This document shows positions 46,331 through 59,270 of a stretch of DNA of 64,000 bases, in pieces (position 1 is the first letter of the stretch; every line of letters begins with the position of its first letter). A program made the translations under genes and the position numbers. Below the pieces are notes generated by a model that was given only the letters and a program-made list of their open reading frames with translations, was not told where the DNA came from and ran no database searches. Location of the stretch: assembly GCA_963580455.1 (NCBI GenBank), contig OY756967.1, forward strand, positions 5,478,501 through 5,542,500. Reading direction: 5' to 3'. The DNA comes from Euonymus europaeus. Lineage: Eukaryota > Streptophyta > Magnoliopsida > Celastrales > Celastraceae.

Positions 46331-46717
46331 TCTAGGAAGTTCAGATTAAAGGTTCGGTAAAGAGTATCGTTTGAGTATCATGGAAATACAAATAACATAT
46401 TTTCTTTGTTTTTTCCCCAACCGGGTTACCCAATTATCTAGTTGATTCGGAATCCAGAAACTTAGAACTGGGCTATTGGGCTAGGTTTGTCTCATGTAAA
46501 AAGTGCCCAGATCGGGTCAAATTCGATCTGATAATTTGAATCAATGTGGTATATTTCGGGCTCAAGTTTCGGCTTGATCGGGCTTGGGTTTTGGTGCCCA
46601 ATCCATTCTAGGCTTAGGATTAGATTTTCCAAATTCAAAGTAATTTCAGACTCGGACCGGGTCTAGACCCACGACCCAAATGATGAGGCCTATTTATAAG
46701 TTTTGCAAACTTAAAAC
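46331..46717. other. Repeat-like GGGCTTGGG-rich spacer
   Basis: The stretch has several CGGGCTTGGG/GGGTCTAGACCC-type motifs resembling the GC-rich subterminal arrays of the hAT-type MITEs at the left of the window. No terminal repeats or target duplication were found. Confidence 0.4.
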
Positions 46718-46850
46718 CTTGAAGATCTTTTTATAACTTCAATGTGAAGGATTCGCAGCATTTTGTGTGCCCTTGGCGTAAAGTCTTGAAGATCGATCTT
46801 TTTATAACTTCAGCGTGAAGGATTCGCAGCCTTTTGTGTGTCCTTGGCCG
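46718..46850 (+). repeat. ~67-bp tandem duplication upstream of FPP
   Basis: A CTTGAAGATC...TTATAACTTC unit followed by GTGAAGGATTCGCAGC and TTTTGTGTG occurs at 46718-46778 and again at 46785-46850, with a 4-bp insertion and a few substitutions in the second copy. Confidence 0.85.
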
Positions 46851-47259
46851 TCCGATTAACCCAATCCCACAGATCTCAAGAATCAGTGCACATTCGTTTA
46901 TATTCCGAAGTAAATAAGCTACCTATCAATCAACGAGAGAGAAGAAACGACTACGGAGCACGCTCGTGATTCCTCCACTACTTCCAAGTCCAATACAGTC
47001 AAAGCATGAATTAAAAAAAAGCTGCCATACACAGTGAAAGAGATGACCACGTACACAAACCAAAAAGCTACAGGCAGTATTTAATATTTATAATCCTCAT
47101 TTTCAGGCGGGACAATTTGAAAATCATTAAAACCCAATTAAATAATTTAGAATTTAAAGTAATTTATTGATTTGAGAACAAAGAAAAAGCCTGGAAAGTG
47201 TTCTTTTTGAGGGTCTCACACTCACTCATCACTCTCTCTGCTCTGAGTTCCACATCACA

Positions 47260-48307
47260 TGCGCTTCTGCTGCTTTTTTATATATTTTATATTTGGACTT
47301 TGGAGCGAGAAAGAAGAAATAAAAGGTAACAAGGAATAGAACCCACATTATCTGCAGACTTTGTTTAGTTTAACTGATTATATCAACTGACATTCTTCAG
47401 ATTTCTCTAGCATTCATTGTCTTTTTTATTTCGTTGTTTTAAATATTTTCTGCAATCTCAACTCTGAAACCCTCTTCGGCTTTCATTTATCACCGGTTCC
47501 TGTCCGATCTCCACTCTCCAGTCCAGGTCGTTTTTGGCCTCTAGTCAAAGGTATTTGATCTGGGTTTTTCCCTCTCTCTTATTATATGTATTTCAAAACC
47601 CCTAATATTGATATGTGATTTTATCTTATTGAGGTTTTATATAATATGGCCATTTGGGAAGGTTAGGACCAAATTTGGATCTTTATCTTAAATGGGTCTC
47701 ATATCTGGGATCCTGGACTCTGGAAATTTGAATTCTTGTTCCTGTGCACCTTTGTCTTCCAGCGACTGTTTCATTGATATTGACACATCTGTCTGTGTGT
47801 GGGGACTTTGAAGATTTTAAGTTTATCCCATCAAATAGGTTGTTCCCATCTCGAGATTTAGGTTATGGGTCTCAGGTGTTTTACAGTTTGGTGGTGTTTC
47901 AGATACCGCTGTTGGTAAGAGAAGTGATGTTTCAGTTAGCCATTCCTTCCTGTTCAAAATATACTTCTGCTGTTCATTTTTCTGCTCCTTGTCTCTTTCT
48001 GTGATACCATTTGTTACTTAAGCTGCCATCTTTTGTTGTTGGAGTTTTTTTTTGTTCCAAGTATGCAGTCTTTCGTTGTTGGGGTTGGATGACTATTAGG
48101 GTGTATTCGAAGCAAAGCTGAAAATTTTGATAAGCCAAGTCATCTTTGTCTGAGAGAATATGTATCTGCTTTTAAATGGGTTTGGCTTTGGCAACAAAAA
48201 TTGCCCCACCAATCCAATTTGTGCTTCCTGCTTCTGACATGTCTGCTATTTTTGAATAGGCTTTATTGTGGTTTGTTAATTATGCTAAAACAATTGTGTG
48301 CGTGCAG
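47260..48307 (+). promoter_or_regulatory. Core promoter, leader and 5' UTR intron of the FPP gene
   Basis: A TTTTTATATATTTTATAT box lies at 47274-47291. The following sequence is a CT-rich leader. A donor GTATTTGATC at 47551 and an acceptor GTGCAG at about 48302-48307 would remove a 0.75-kb intron before the start codon at 48350. Leader introns are common in plant genes of this kind. The placement is inferred from signals only. Confidence 0.5.
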
Positions 48308-48349
48308 ATGAACATCCTATAATGTGCTAGGTGCAGTTGGAGCATCACC

Positions 48350-51300
48350 ATGGAAAAGAGAAAATGGTTGTGGAAGACAAGGTCTTCTGAGAGGAGCCCA
48401 GGCGAAACAGGAAGTTCTGGGTCAATGTCTTCACATTCCGAGAGGTATTCTGATGATCAGGTTAGTGGTTAACCCCTCCGCACTAATATTGAGTTGATGT
48501 TACTTGGAAACTTGCTTCTGAAAATATAATCACCGGATAATGTATTTCCGCTGAATCTGAACCTCTTTGCAAGATTTTGAGTTTCTTCGAAGTTTGGAGA
48601 GTTCTATGTGATCTTATTACCTGTTGCCCTAATTTGAAGCTGCAACTTTCGAATTTGAAAGTACTGCTTTTAGAAGAAAAAAAACTAGGGAAGTGCATAG
48701 CATCTACCACCTGACTATCATTTAGAACTGAATATTTCCTCATGGGAGACAGAATGGAGAAATAAAATCCAAGCGCTCACAATGTATGCTTGTTTATTTA
48801 CTCATTTATCTCATTCTTAAGATAAAATTTCATTGTTCAACATCATGCACGGTATGAAAAGTCATCTTCTCCTTTGAAGGGCCCGCTCGAGTAATGTTGT
48901 CCTTATAGTCATCTGCCCTGACATTATGTGGATTTTCAAATTTCAGTTGCTGGAGGTATCCTGTATCATGGTAATGATACACAAAGACTACCATATGCTT
49001 CATTCTTTTGAACAAAAAGCGTAACTGTGGGATGATTGGGATCATTAATTATCAGTTAGCCTCTCAATAAGCAAAAAGGAATTTGGGGGAGAGGAGGGAG
49101 AATTGGGTGATTTGCCCCAGAACTACAAATGCATAAAGCATTTGAGGTACCATGGAGGTTAACTTACACCCCCATGGTAGTAATGAGAGTACTCCAATCT
49201 TTTTGTTCAAGTCACTTTTAGAGTACTCGGAAAGCTTTGATAAGTTAACGCAGTTAGGAAGAGTATTGAATGTTCAAATATGGGCAAGTTGATCAAAGGT
49301 ATAGATAAAGAGAATGCAGCCTGCTAGCCTTGAATATGTTGAGGCATTTTAGGGAGTTCTGTTTCCATAAACAGCAAGTCCAAAATAAGAAAAGATAGGT
49401 TTAAAATTCCACATCTACTGTGGAATGTGTTCTAGCCAACCTCCATATAAATATTCATTTTAAAATATTTGCCGGATGGCCCGGATCTTCATTGAAGCTA
49501 TTGAGTTTAATATATTGTATGTGGCAAAAAACAACATATTCTTGTCATAAAAGATTGAGTTTGCTTTGCTGTTGCTAGTGATCTTCCTTATTTTCCTGGG
49601 TTGGCAGAACTTTTGTGGGGAGGACTTGAACCCATGAAGTCAAAGTCACAGTAGAGGGTTCTATCACTTTACCAAATTGTGATTGTGATCCTGTTGGTGC
49701 TTTTAATTTTAGTTTAGTTTAAACTATGATTAGTTGATTACTTTCTTCATCATCTTGAGTTATATTTTTTGTGTCATCTAGCTTGTTCTCTAAGAACTAA
49801 GGCATTTTTCCGATTCTGTGAATCTTCATTCAAAGTGAGTTTTGCATCGGTTTCATCCTTTTATAACATCATTGAAACAGGAAGCCTTTAAAGCCTCTCC
49901 TAATAACAGCCAGTCACCTGAAGTCACTTCAAACCTTGTAGCCTCTGGTGAAGATGTAAATGATAATGTCAGACATTTAACAGAGAAGCTTTCAGCTGCT
50001 CTAGTGAATATTAGTGCCAAGGATGACTTGGTAAAGCAGCATTCTAGAGTTGCAGAAGAAGCTGTTGCAGGTATTAATTGTTACATGGAGTTCAGAGTAT
50101 ATTTCGATGTTTCCTTTCATCTGTATTAATCAGAGGGAGGATAAGCTGTCAACTTGATAGTTCTTTCCTTGTATCATTTTTCTCTCATTCCTGCTCCATC
50201 TCATCTACATGTATTCCCAAAATTTCAGGATGGGAAAAGGCAGAAAATGAACTGTTGGTTGTAACGAAACAACTTGAGGATGCGACTAAGAAAAACTCAG
50301 CACTGCAAGATCATGTGAGCCATCTTGATGGGGCCTTAAAGGAGTGTGTTAGGCAATTACGACAAGCAAGAGAGGAGCAGGAGCAAAAGGTCTATGAAGC
50401 TGTGACAAGGAAAACCCTTGAATGGGAATCCACTAAATCTGTACTTGAAAACCAGCTTCTGGAGCTCCAGAGTAAAGTTGAAACTCTTAATTTCGATTCT
50501 CCTGCTCATGTTGATCCTGAAATTTTTGAGAAGCTTGAATATTTGGAGAGAGAGAACTCCGCCTTCAAGGTTGAGCTCCTCTCTCAGTCTGAGGAGTTAA
50601 ATATCAGAACTATTGAAAGGGAATTGAGCACCCAAGCAGCTGAAACAGCCAGCAAGCAAAATCTAGAGAACATAAAGAAAGTGGCCAAGCTTGAGGCTGA
50701 GTGCAGGAGGTTAAAAGCTGCAGCTTGTAGGTCGTCCCCAGTTAATGACTACAAATCCACTGCTGCATCCTCAATGTGTGTTGAATCTCTGACTGATAGC
50801 CAGTCAGACAGTGGAGATCATATGACGGTGGAAAGTGACACCCACAAAATGAGTAGCTCAGAGCTGCACAAGTCAGAACCAAATCACTCCAACTCTTGGG
50901 CATCTGCCTTAATTGTTGAGCTGGATCAATTTAAGAATGAGAAGGCTATAAACAGAAATGCTTCCATAGAAATTGATCTCATGGACGATTTTCTTGAAAT
51001 GGAACGACTAGCTGCATTGCCTGAGATTGAAAGAAGTCATTCTGAAGAAGCCGTTCCCAAGCAGTTATCTGATTCAGAAAAATCATTGAGAGCTGAGCTT
51101 GAAGCTATGGTATGTCAAACAACTGACCTAGAGCAGAAGTCAGTGAAGGCACAAGCTGAGAAAGCTGAAATGGAAGAGAGATTAGAGAACATGGAAGTAG
51201 AGAAATCTGAATTGGAAGGGAAACTAAAGGAGATGGAAGTAGAGAAATCTGAATTGGAAGGGAAACTAAAGGAGATGGAAGCAGAGAAAGCAGAATTGGA

Positions 51301-52160
51301 GTTGGCTCTATCTGATAAAACTGAGCACATCGAGGCATCACTACTGAGGCTGAAGAACGCTGATGTGAAGTTAGAGGAGCTGCAGAGAGAAGTATCTGAG
51401 GCAAATGAATCAAAGAAACTTATGGAGTCTCAACTGATTAACATGGAAGTGGAGGCTCGAACCATGTCAGCAAAGATTGATGCCCTAGAAGCAGAGGTTG
51501 AAAATGAGAAGGCTTCATCACTAGAAATTGCAGTGAAGTATAGGCGGCTGGAGGATGAGCTATCAAGAAAGAACATTGAGGTTGAGCTACAGCAGACCGC
51601 TACTGCAAACGGCCAAATGAAAATAAAGCAGGTAATCATCACCAACCTATATTATGTTCATTTCTAGACATTAATAATGGCAAAATAGATAACCAGTACA
51701 GAAGTATATCTGAAACCAATACTGTATTCGGACATCAAATGATCAAGGCTTCTGGTGGCAGGAGGACCTAGATGTCGCTGCTGGCAAACTAGCTGAGTGC
51801 CAGAAAACAATAGCATCACTTGGGAATCAGCTCAAGTCTTTGGCAACATTGGAAGACTTCTTACTTGACACTACTAGTCTACCAAAATTATCTACAGCAA
51901 ACTCCCCAATCCCCAGGATTAGCGAACCATGGAAGTTGCACTCCAACGAAACATATTCACCTAAAGCAGCTTCTGGTTCCTCCAGGATCAGCATTGATAG
52001 TTCTGGACCTTCAGCAAATAAAACCGAGGCGAACTCACCCCAGTCTTCATCTTCATCAACTGTGTCAATGAATCATGTTGGTCCTGAGAAGAATCGGAAT
52101 GGTTTTGCTAAATTTTTCTCGCGGACTAAGAATGGAATACAACTTGAGTTGCAGAAATAA
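48350..52160 (+). CDS. Filament-like plant protein (FPP family), complete
   Basis: FPP proteins are plant-specific long coiled-coil proteins linked to cortical and nuclear-envelope structures and found with WPP-domain partners. Exons 48350-48460, 49881-50070, 50229-51631 and 51762-52160 join in one frame of 700 codons. The N-terminus MEKRKWLWKTRSSERSPGE and SSHSERYSDDQ are the family signature; LTEKLSAALVNISAKDDLVK, then WEKAENELL and HLDGALKECVRQLRQAREEQ are conserved coiled-coil blocks. A central acidic MDDFLEMERLAALPE motif is also typical. From about residue 390 to 560 the protein is almost continuous heptad-type E/K/L sequence with a perfect 14-residue duplication. The C-terminus (FAKFFSRTKNGIQLELQK) is a conserved basic end. 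Exon 3 is unusually long (1.4 kb). No frame break is seen. Confidence 0.93.
51191..51304 (+). repeat. 42-bp in-frame tandem repeat in FPP exon 3
   Basis: Two identical 42-bp units (51191-51232, 51233-51274) encode MEVEKSELEGKLKE, followed by a diverged partial third unit (MEAEKAELEL). Each unit is 14 residues, two heptads, so the coiled-coil register is kept. Confidence 0.96.
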
Positions 52161-52739
52161 GGAAGAAAGTAAGAACATTGCATTACACGTTGTAAAAATA
52201 GAGAATTTCAAATAGGAGGTTCGATTAAATTATATTTAATAAGCTCTTTAAGTTTTTTATTTTCATTTGTGCATGATTGATAATTATGTTTCTTTAAACT
52301 CATGTCTTTTCCAATTTGTCAATGACCAATTGGACTTCGTCATCCATGCCCCTGCAAAAATCATTGCTGCCTAAAAGTAAAAAAAATAGGATCTTCACGC
52401 TTGGTTTTGATTTTTTTTTTATATATTTTGATCAAATTGTTTAATCAATTATATTAAATTTTTTTATTTTTAATCGATTTTAGTGTAAAATATAAATATT
52501 TTTTTAAAAAATACAAATCAAATGATTTTTTTTTTGGGACAACCCCAATATAAAACATGGCCATATGTATTTTTTTTATTTATTTTCTCAGAGCCATATG
52601 TTTTTACAAAAAAATCACAAAACACTTTCAAACGATCAGAATGTAACAGCCCGACTAGATTACACTAAGAGTACTAGCGGTAAACCCACATTGCAGTGAG
52701 TATTAGAGTTTGACTCCTTTATGGGTAGACTTTTACAAA
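52161..52739. other. FPP 3' flank and AT-rich spacer
   Basis: The 3' UTR and polyadenylation region of FPP lie just after the stop at 52160; AT-rich ATTTAATAAGC near 52235 could be a weak signal. A TGTAACAGCCCGACTAG motif near 52641 resembles an LTR start but has no visible partner. No gene is seen. Confidence 0.4.
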
Positions 52740-53043
52740 ATGTTTGGTTGGAGAGAATAGGGGGTGATGCAAGAGAATGAGCTTTGTCAAAGCTCATTCT
52801 GTTATTTGATTTGTATAAAACATGGGTCATAAACATGAGCTCATGACCCTTATTCTCCACAAAGAGAGAATGGTCAAGCTCACAAAAAGGTGAGCTTCGT
52901 TATTTTTTTAAAAATGACAATTTTATCATTAAGTTAAAAGCTAATAAAATTATCAATTTATTATAAAAAGGGTAATACAGTATTTTTATCTATATTATAA
53001 TCAATTCAAACCAAAACTCATGTTCATCACATTAACCAAACAT
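52740..53043. mobile_element. Possible MITE with hairpins
   Basis: ATGTTTGGTT at 52740 and its inverse AACCAAACAT at 53034-53043 bracket a 304-bp AT-rich segment. Inside is a perfect 13-bp hairpin (52774-52786 / 52788-52800). The arrangement resembles small MITEs of PIF/Harbinger or Mariner type. Target duplication was not verified and the real ends may lie further out. Confidence 0.45.
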
Positions 53044-53679
53044 ACAAACTTTTATTTTTAAACTCATTTACCCCTCCTTATTCTCCCCCTCTTGATAAAT
53101 TCATGCTCAACTCATCTTAAACTCATTCCCATCTTCAACAAAACGTGGGACTAAGTTTCAATTTCTGGTTCAAATAACAACAGAAAAGAAGAATGGCCCC
53201 AGCTTCTTTTAAGGCTTTCCAACTCTAATTGCATATCTCAATCCAGTAATTGAAAAATAAGTCGATTAAACTTTCTTTATATGACAAGGAAATTTACATC
53301 AATTACCTCTTTTCTTTTTTCTTTTCAAAAAAATTATATTTTTTTATTTTGCATACTCGATAAATTTATGGATATAACTCGCCGAACCATTTGTGAGCTA
53401 CTCATAGATAACACATTAAGGGCCCAGCTTGAGCTCTATCCGTTTAATAAACTAGTTGAGCTTGAGCCTCTTTTCAAACCTTTTTTACTAGAGAGGGCTG
53501 AGGTTAACCTTGATTAAGCTCAGTTTGTAAGTTTCAGGGCCTACTTATTTGATTTAAAATGTTGATGTTACTATAATATGTATATATGTAGTAACATATT
53601 AATACATATGGATTTTTTTAGTAAATACTTTGAAAAATCGAATTTGATAAATTGGGTATCGTATCTTATATTACAAATC
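53044..53679. other. Spacer before Copia-5
   Basis: AT-rich sequence with a GGGCCCAGCTTGAGC-type stretch near 53420 that resembles other GC-rich repeat edges in the window. No gene is seen. Confidence 0.4.
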
Positions 53680-54078
53680 TAAAAATGTAAACACTTCTTG
53701 CTAAATGTTCATTGAATGAGAGAGGTGCTTCATTAAATGAGGCATATACAATTTGCATAAGTAGAACTGTATGTAATGCCTATAAATATTGGCTCAAATA
53801 TTCTCTTAATATATTGCATAGCGAAAGGAACAAACAAAGAGAAAGTGAGGTTTCTTCGGTGTGTATTCTCCTAATTTACAAAAGAGAGTTATCATTGTTT
53901 CTACTTGTATTTAGAGAGATGTTTTAATTCCTATATTTTATCCTAGAAAATCCTCCTACACTTGTCCCTAGATGTAACCTATTTTTGGGTGAACCAAGTA
54001 AAATACCTGATGTTCTTTTTACATTTTCTCAATTTCTCTTTATTTGTGAGTTTGCTTTGAGCCATCATTTACTAAAAG
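53680..54078 (+). repeat. 5' LTR of Copia-5
   Basis: The right border is set by the primer-binding site at 54079-54090. A CCTATAAATATTGGC TATA box lies near 53779. The left border is inferred, since no second LTR copy was found. Confidence 0.55.
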
Positions 54079-54090
54079 TGGTATTGGAGC
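54079..54090 (+). other. Primer-binding site of Copia-5
   Basis: TGGTATTGGAGC matches the canonical copia TGGTATCAGAGC at 10 of 12 positions. Confidence 0.7.
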
Positions 54091-54149
54091 ATGAGATTTA
54101 GGGTTACTATTCATGATCACTATTCACATATAAGAAATAGTTGTGGCGA

Positions 54150-56865
54150 AATAGTGGAAACCCGGTTCAAGTAAGAGTGTTTTTCAACACCATGAAAACA
54201 AAGTTCGATATTGAGAAGTTCAACGACAGCAATGTCTCGTTGCGGAAAATGAAGATTATGACAATCTCGAGAAAGGAGAATTGCTTAGCAACAATTGAAG
54301 AAAGGCCCACATGGATCACAAATGATAGCAAGTGGAATGAGATGCATGGTAGTGCTATTGTCAATCTACACCTAACACAAGCCGATAGAGTGTTATCTAG
54401 TATGGTGGAGAAAAAGACTGCAAAAGACATGTGATACTCTAACGAAGCTGTACGAATCCAAGTCACTTCACAACAAAATATTCTTGAAGAGGAGACTTTA
54501 CACTCTTCAAATGGCTTGGAATCCACATCGTTGATCGACAACGTCAACAATTTAAATACAATATTTTCTAATTTTACAACGTATGAGCTTAAAATAGAAG
54601 CAGTTGAACATGCAAAACTTTTACTTTAATGTTTAACTGAATCACATGATCATCATAAACTTGACTAACAATATTCTTTTGGATTATATAGTCTTCGACG
54701 ATATTGTAGTCGGAATCTTGGAGGAGGAAAGTAGGCACAAAAGCAAAGATGACAAATAAGTTAGCAACAATCGGAAGCTTTAGCAATGAAGATAGGAATA
54801 TCAATAGAGTGTGGCACTAGTGAGAGTGACAATCATGGTAGATCCTAATCAAGAAGTAAGAAGACTATTAAATGCTACAATTGAGGCAAAAAGGGGCACT
54901 ACAATGAGGACTGTTGGAATAACAAGAAAAACGTAGAGAAAACTCTTGAAGCAACAAATTCTTAGGGATGTAAAGCAAACACCTTTGCAATGGAGAAAAT
55001 TGTATACATCGAAGCATCAATTAGTTCAAAAGCTGGAAAGAAGATCACTAATGTTCATAGGTAATGGTCACATCTTTAAAATTTTTGGTAGTAGTTCCAT
55101 CAAGCCAAAAATGTAGGATGACATAGTTCGTACAATTCAAAGGGTATGACACGTGATGGGCTTGAAAAAAATTATTGACTATCAGAAAATTTTATGAACT
55201 CAGTTGCAAGATTCATATTGAAAATGGAATCATGAAGATCATCAAAGGTGCACTTGTGTTAATAAAGGCAGAAAAGATAAACGTCAATTTATACATGCTT
55301 TTGGGAGATATGTTATTGGAGACAAGTGCATTTGTTGCATCAGTTAGCCAAGAACAATCAACAATAATTTGGCAGCTCAAACTAGGCCATATGTCAGAAC
55401 AAGGTTTGAAGATTCTCTCAAAACGTAATCTTATTTTCGGGCTTAAGTCGGTAAATTTAACTTTCTGTGAGCAGTGTGTTAAAAACAAGCAATATAGATT
55501 GAAGTTTGGTAGATCTACTACCAAAATCAAGCACATTCTAGACTTAAATTCATTCTAATATTTGGGAATCACTAGATATATCCCAAGGAGGAGCAAAGTA
55601 GTTTGTGACTTTCATTGATGATTACTCCAGGAGATGTTAGGTGTATCCAATCAAGAAAAAGTCATATATATATTTCTAGTGTTTAAAGACTTCAAATCAA
55701 GGGTGGAACTTGAATCCAAAAAAAGGGTCCAGTGTTTACAGATCGACAATAGAGGGGAGTATACAGACGACGAGTTTCTTGGACTCTATAAGCAAGAAGG
55801 TATTGAAAGAAGTTCACAGTTGCATACACACCTCAATATAATGGTGTGACAGAGCGGCTAAACAAAACTCTTACAGAAAGGATAAGAGCTATGTTCAGGA
55901 CTATAAGTTACCCAATTTATTTTGTGGTGAAGCAACCAAAAACGTCCATTATGTGATAAATTGGTCTTCATCACATGCAATTGGGTTAAAAACACCAGTG
56001 GATATGTGGAATGGTAAGAAAGCTAATCACTGTTATTTATATTCTTTTGGATGTCAGTGTACGAGATGTACAATACCCAAGAAAGAACAAATCTAGATCT
56101 AGAATATGTATGTTCTTAGGATATGTTGACTGGAGAAAGGGGGTATTGCTTGTGGGATCCCACTACCCACAAGGTCATCGTCAAAAGATATGTAATATTT
56201 GCATAAGATAAATTACAGAAAAAATGATGATAGAACTTCAAAAGAAAGTTTAGAAATTACCACAGTATAAGTGAAAAAGTATAGGTGGAAAATGATACAT
56301 AATAAAAAAAATAGATTCCTTAGAAACAACACTAGAGCACGAGGTATATAAACTAGTAAAGTTTGAAGTCTGACGGTCTAGCTTGAGAGAAAATACCGCC
56401 TGCTTGGCACCCAGAGAATGATATGAAGAGCAATATTGCATACTGTCTTCTAATAGAGGATGGAGAGCCATCAACTTTTCATGAAGTTATAAATAACTTA
56501 GATGCATATTTGTGGATGGACGACAATGCATAAGGAGATTAAAGTTTATAGAAACAAACTTGGGATCTAGTAGCATTGCCACATCGAAGAAAATCCATTG
56601 GTAAGAAATGAGTTTACAAGATCAAGTGTGATAACAATGAACAATTGGAGATGTACCGTGCATGATTGGTAGTGAAAGGATATGTTATGTCAAATTAGTT
56701 ATAGTTGTTATGTATATGTGATGTCAAAATTGAATTTTTCATGGAGAACTTGAAGAAGAAATTTATATGCTCTATCTAGAAGGTTATGTTGAAACAGGGA
56801 AGGAGAACTTGGTTTGTAGGTTGAAAAAAATCTTTGTATGGTCTGAAACAGGCATCAAGATTGTC
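54150..56865 (+). pseudogene. Copia-5 gag-pol remnant
   Basis: Gag begins MKTKFDIEKFNDSNVSLRKM and includes KWNEMHGSAIVNLHL and VEKKTAKDM. Pre-integrase and integrase read LGHMSEQGLKILSKRNL, FCEQCV, KFGRST and ERSSQLHTH. The start of the RT region reads SIGKK-VYKIK and ends near GLKQA-like sequence at about 56865. There is no RT catalytic core, no RNase H and no 3' LTR, so the 3' half is missing. Several stops and frameshifts occur. A GTCACGCCCC motif marks the abrupt end at 56863, where another element may have inserted. Confidence 0.82.
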
Positions 56866-57005
56866 ACGCCCCAAAGCGGGAAGCGTAAGAAAAGTAAAGA
56901 ATTCCAATTTAGTCATATTTATTCTAAAATATATTACTCTCAAAAAAAAAATTAGGCAGCATCTCTCCATAAATTGAAAAATGTGTCACCCTGCACAAAA
57001 TATAA

Positions 57006-57330
57006 GAAACTGCACTTCTATAATCCAGTCAGCAACTCCAAATATCTTCCATAGTTCAAGCCCCTCAGGGGTTTCACAACAACCACATGTATATATGATA
57101 CAAGAGTTCCGATCACATAGAAACTGCACTTCTATAATCCAGTCAGCAACTCCAAATATCTTCCATAGTTCAAGCCCCTCAGGGGTTTCACAATAACCAC
57201 ATATATATATGACACAAGAGTTTCGATCACATAGAAACTGCACTTCTATAATCCAGTCAGTAACTCCAAATATCCTCCACAGTTCAAGCCTCTCAGGGGT
57301 TTCACAACAACCACATATATATATTGCTAA
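57006..57330. repeat. 114-bp tandem repeat, about 2.9 copies
   Basis: Units start at 57006, 57120 and 57234 with GAAACTGCACTTCTATAATC and share CCCCTCAGGGG and ACAACCACAT blocks. The third copy is incomplete. It follows the LTR-like GTCACGCCCC motif and could be part of an element inserted into Copia-5. No coding function is suggested. Confidence 0.92.
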
Positions 57331-59270
57331 GTCTTGCTTATTGTTTAATGTGTAATTTGGACTTGTTAGTATTATATACTAATTGGAAGATGGTTTTGAT
57401 ATTTGGTGTATGGATTATTGGAGCAAAAATCTCTAATATTATTATGTAATTTTTTATTTTTGGATGCACCATAGGACCATCTCTTACAGGGATGAGGTTG
57501 AGTCGAGTTTTGGGTGGGGGACGAGCATTGCCCCATATTATGGGGATGGGGATGGGGTTCCGACTTAGGTGGACAAAATTTAATTTGGATGGCGTTATCG
57601 GTAAACCTTTTTCACTCTCAGGATTTTTCAGTTCCAAAGCTTTTTTGGCCATGCACGGTTCATGCATCTACCCAATTGCTACATATCTAATCTTCCATAT
57701 CCTCATTCTCTTTCTCCTCCGCATCTCTACGACTTTGATGGAATCAGTTTCACCATCTACGAGAAGAGCCTCCAAACATGATGTAGCACCAAACTATGTC
57801 TAAGGCCAAACACTATAACTTTCACTTTCTATGTTTGAGAAACTGAACTTCAATGGTGAAGTGCAAGTGTTGTAAATATACAAGAAACTCATTAAAAAAA
57901 TATGTCTGTGACCTTCTGGACATATCATTCAATGGCTTTGCATGGTGCTTGTGTGAATACACAGTACCATGCATTACCGTAGCTTGGCCTTTTGCCAAAA
58001 TAATTGATGGTCAATGAAGTAGAACATTGATAATTTTTACAATTTCTATAAAAAGACAAAGTGTCTAGCATGACAATTTATTGAACAATCTCTCCTTGTG
58101 TCAGTTCATTGTACAATCTTTCCTTCACAGCTCATGGGTCTGCGATAGCATGCATTGTAATAGCTTGCCCTTTTGCCAAAATAATTGGTGGTCAATGAAG
58201 TACAACATTGACAAATTCTATAAAAATAAAAAGTCTCATTGGTGTCAATTCTTTGTACAATTCCACTTTCTTTTTTTTACTTGATTTTTGTTGTACAGTA
58301 TCAATCAATGGCTTGGCCTTGTGTAAATAGATGATTTCAATTGAAGTAGAACAATGACCATATGCAGAAAAAACCAAACTAGAAATGGTGTCAAAATTTG
58401 TACAATTTCACTTTGTATATTTTACTTTTTTTGTGCTATACAAAATGACCCAAATATTTTTTTTATGTTTACACGTACAAATTTGTACAAGTTTTTTATA
58501 ATAAAAAATTCTTAAATAGTATTAACCTAATTGTTTTTCTTGACAATAATTAAAGATTAACATGATATATATTATACATATAATAGTGATACTCAATTTT
58601 GGTGCCAAAAATAACTAACATATGAGGCAAGCACAATCATGTGCCATTGTATATACATATAAAATATTAGAATTTTATTCCCTGTCATATCAATAAAACA
58701 CGTTTCCCAACAACATTTGTTATCTCCAGCAGGCCAACACCATTGCATGTGCTCTAAGGGTGCTCAACAAGAACATAAATCTTGTAAGACATGTCAAAAA
58801 AGAAAGAAAAAAAAGAATATCCTCTTCTTCTAGGCATAGAACAATCTAATTTTTCATACAATATTATAAATGTCTTAGAGCATATCCAACCATGTACCTT
58901 AAAATGAGGGACACAATTTTTCTTAGTTTAAAAAAATATTTTTAGGAAATTTCTATTTTAACATCATTATAACCATATACTTGGTTTCAAAATCAAATTA
59001 AATATTTTAATATTTTTAAACATAAACAACTTTCATTGCTTTTAGATTTAACTTAACACATCTAATTTAATTTTGTGGTAATATTGATAATGTCATCATT
59101 TATACATTTTTTTGTACAAAATAAGATTAACACACGATAAATCTTGGTGGCACTTTAAATCTTTTAGGTCCACCTTGCTATTACAAACACAGAGATGTTC
59201 AAATTGAGTTTTTTTTCTTCCATATAACATTTATTATTAAATTAATTAGAGATATAACTATGTGTTATTC
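57331..59270. other. AT-rich spacer with dispersed repeats
   Basis: No gene is recognised. A ~75-bp block (GCCAAAATAATTGATGGTCA plus flanks) occurs at about 57985-58035 and again, diverged, at about 58165-58220. A 109-codon minus-strand frame near 57338-57667 overlaps a GGGGATGGGG-rich relic and is not convincing. Confidence 0.45.

Noticed and set aside
51105..51645. Antisense Ser/Leu-rich frames within FPP exon 3
   Set aside because: They mirror the repetitive coiled-coil codons of FPP and have no independent features.
56981..57243. Repeated Cys-rich peptide frames over the 114-bp units
   Set aside because: They exist only because the tandem unit length is divisible by three; no start, promoter or known domain supports them.
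57006..57330. CRISPR-like array
   Set aside because: The 114-bp units are contiguous tandem repeats without unique spacers, and the context is a plant nuclear genome.
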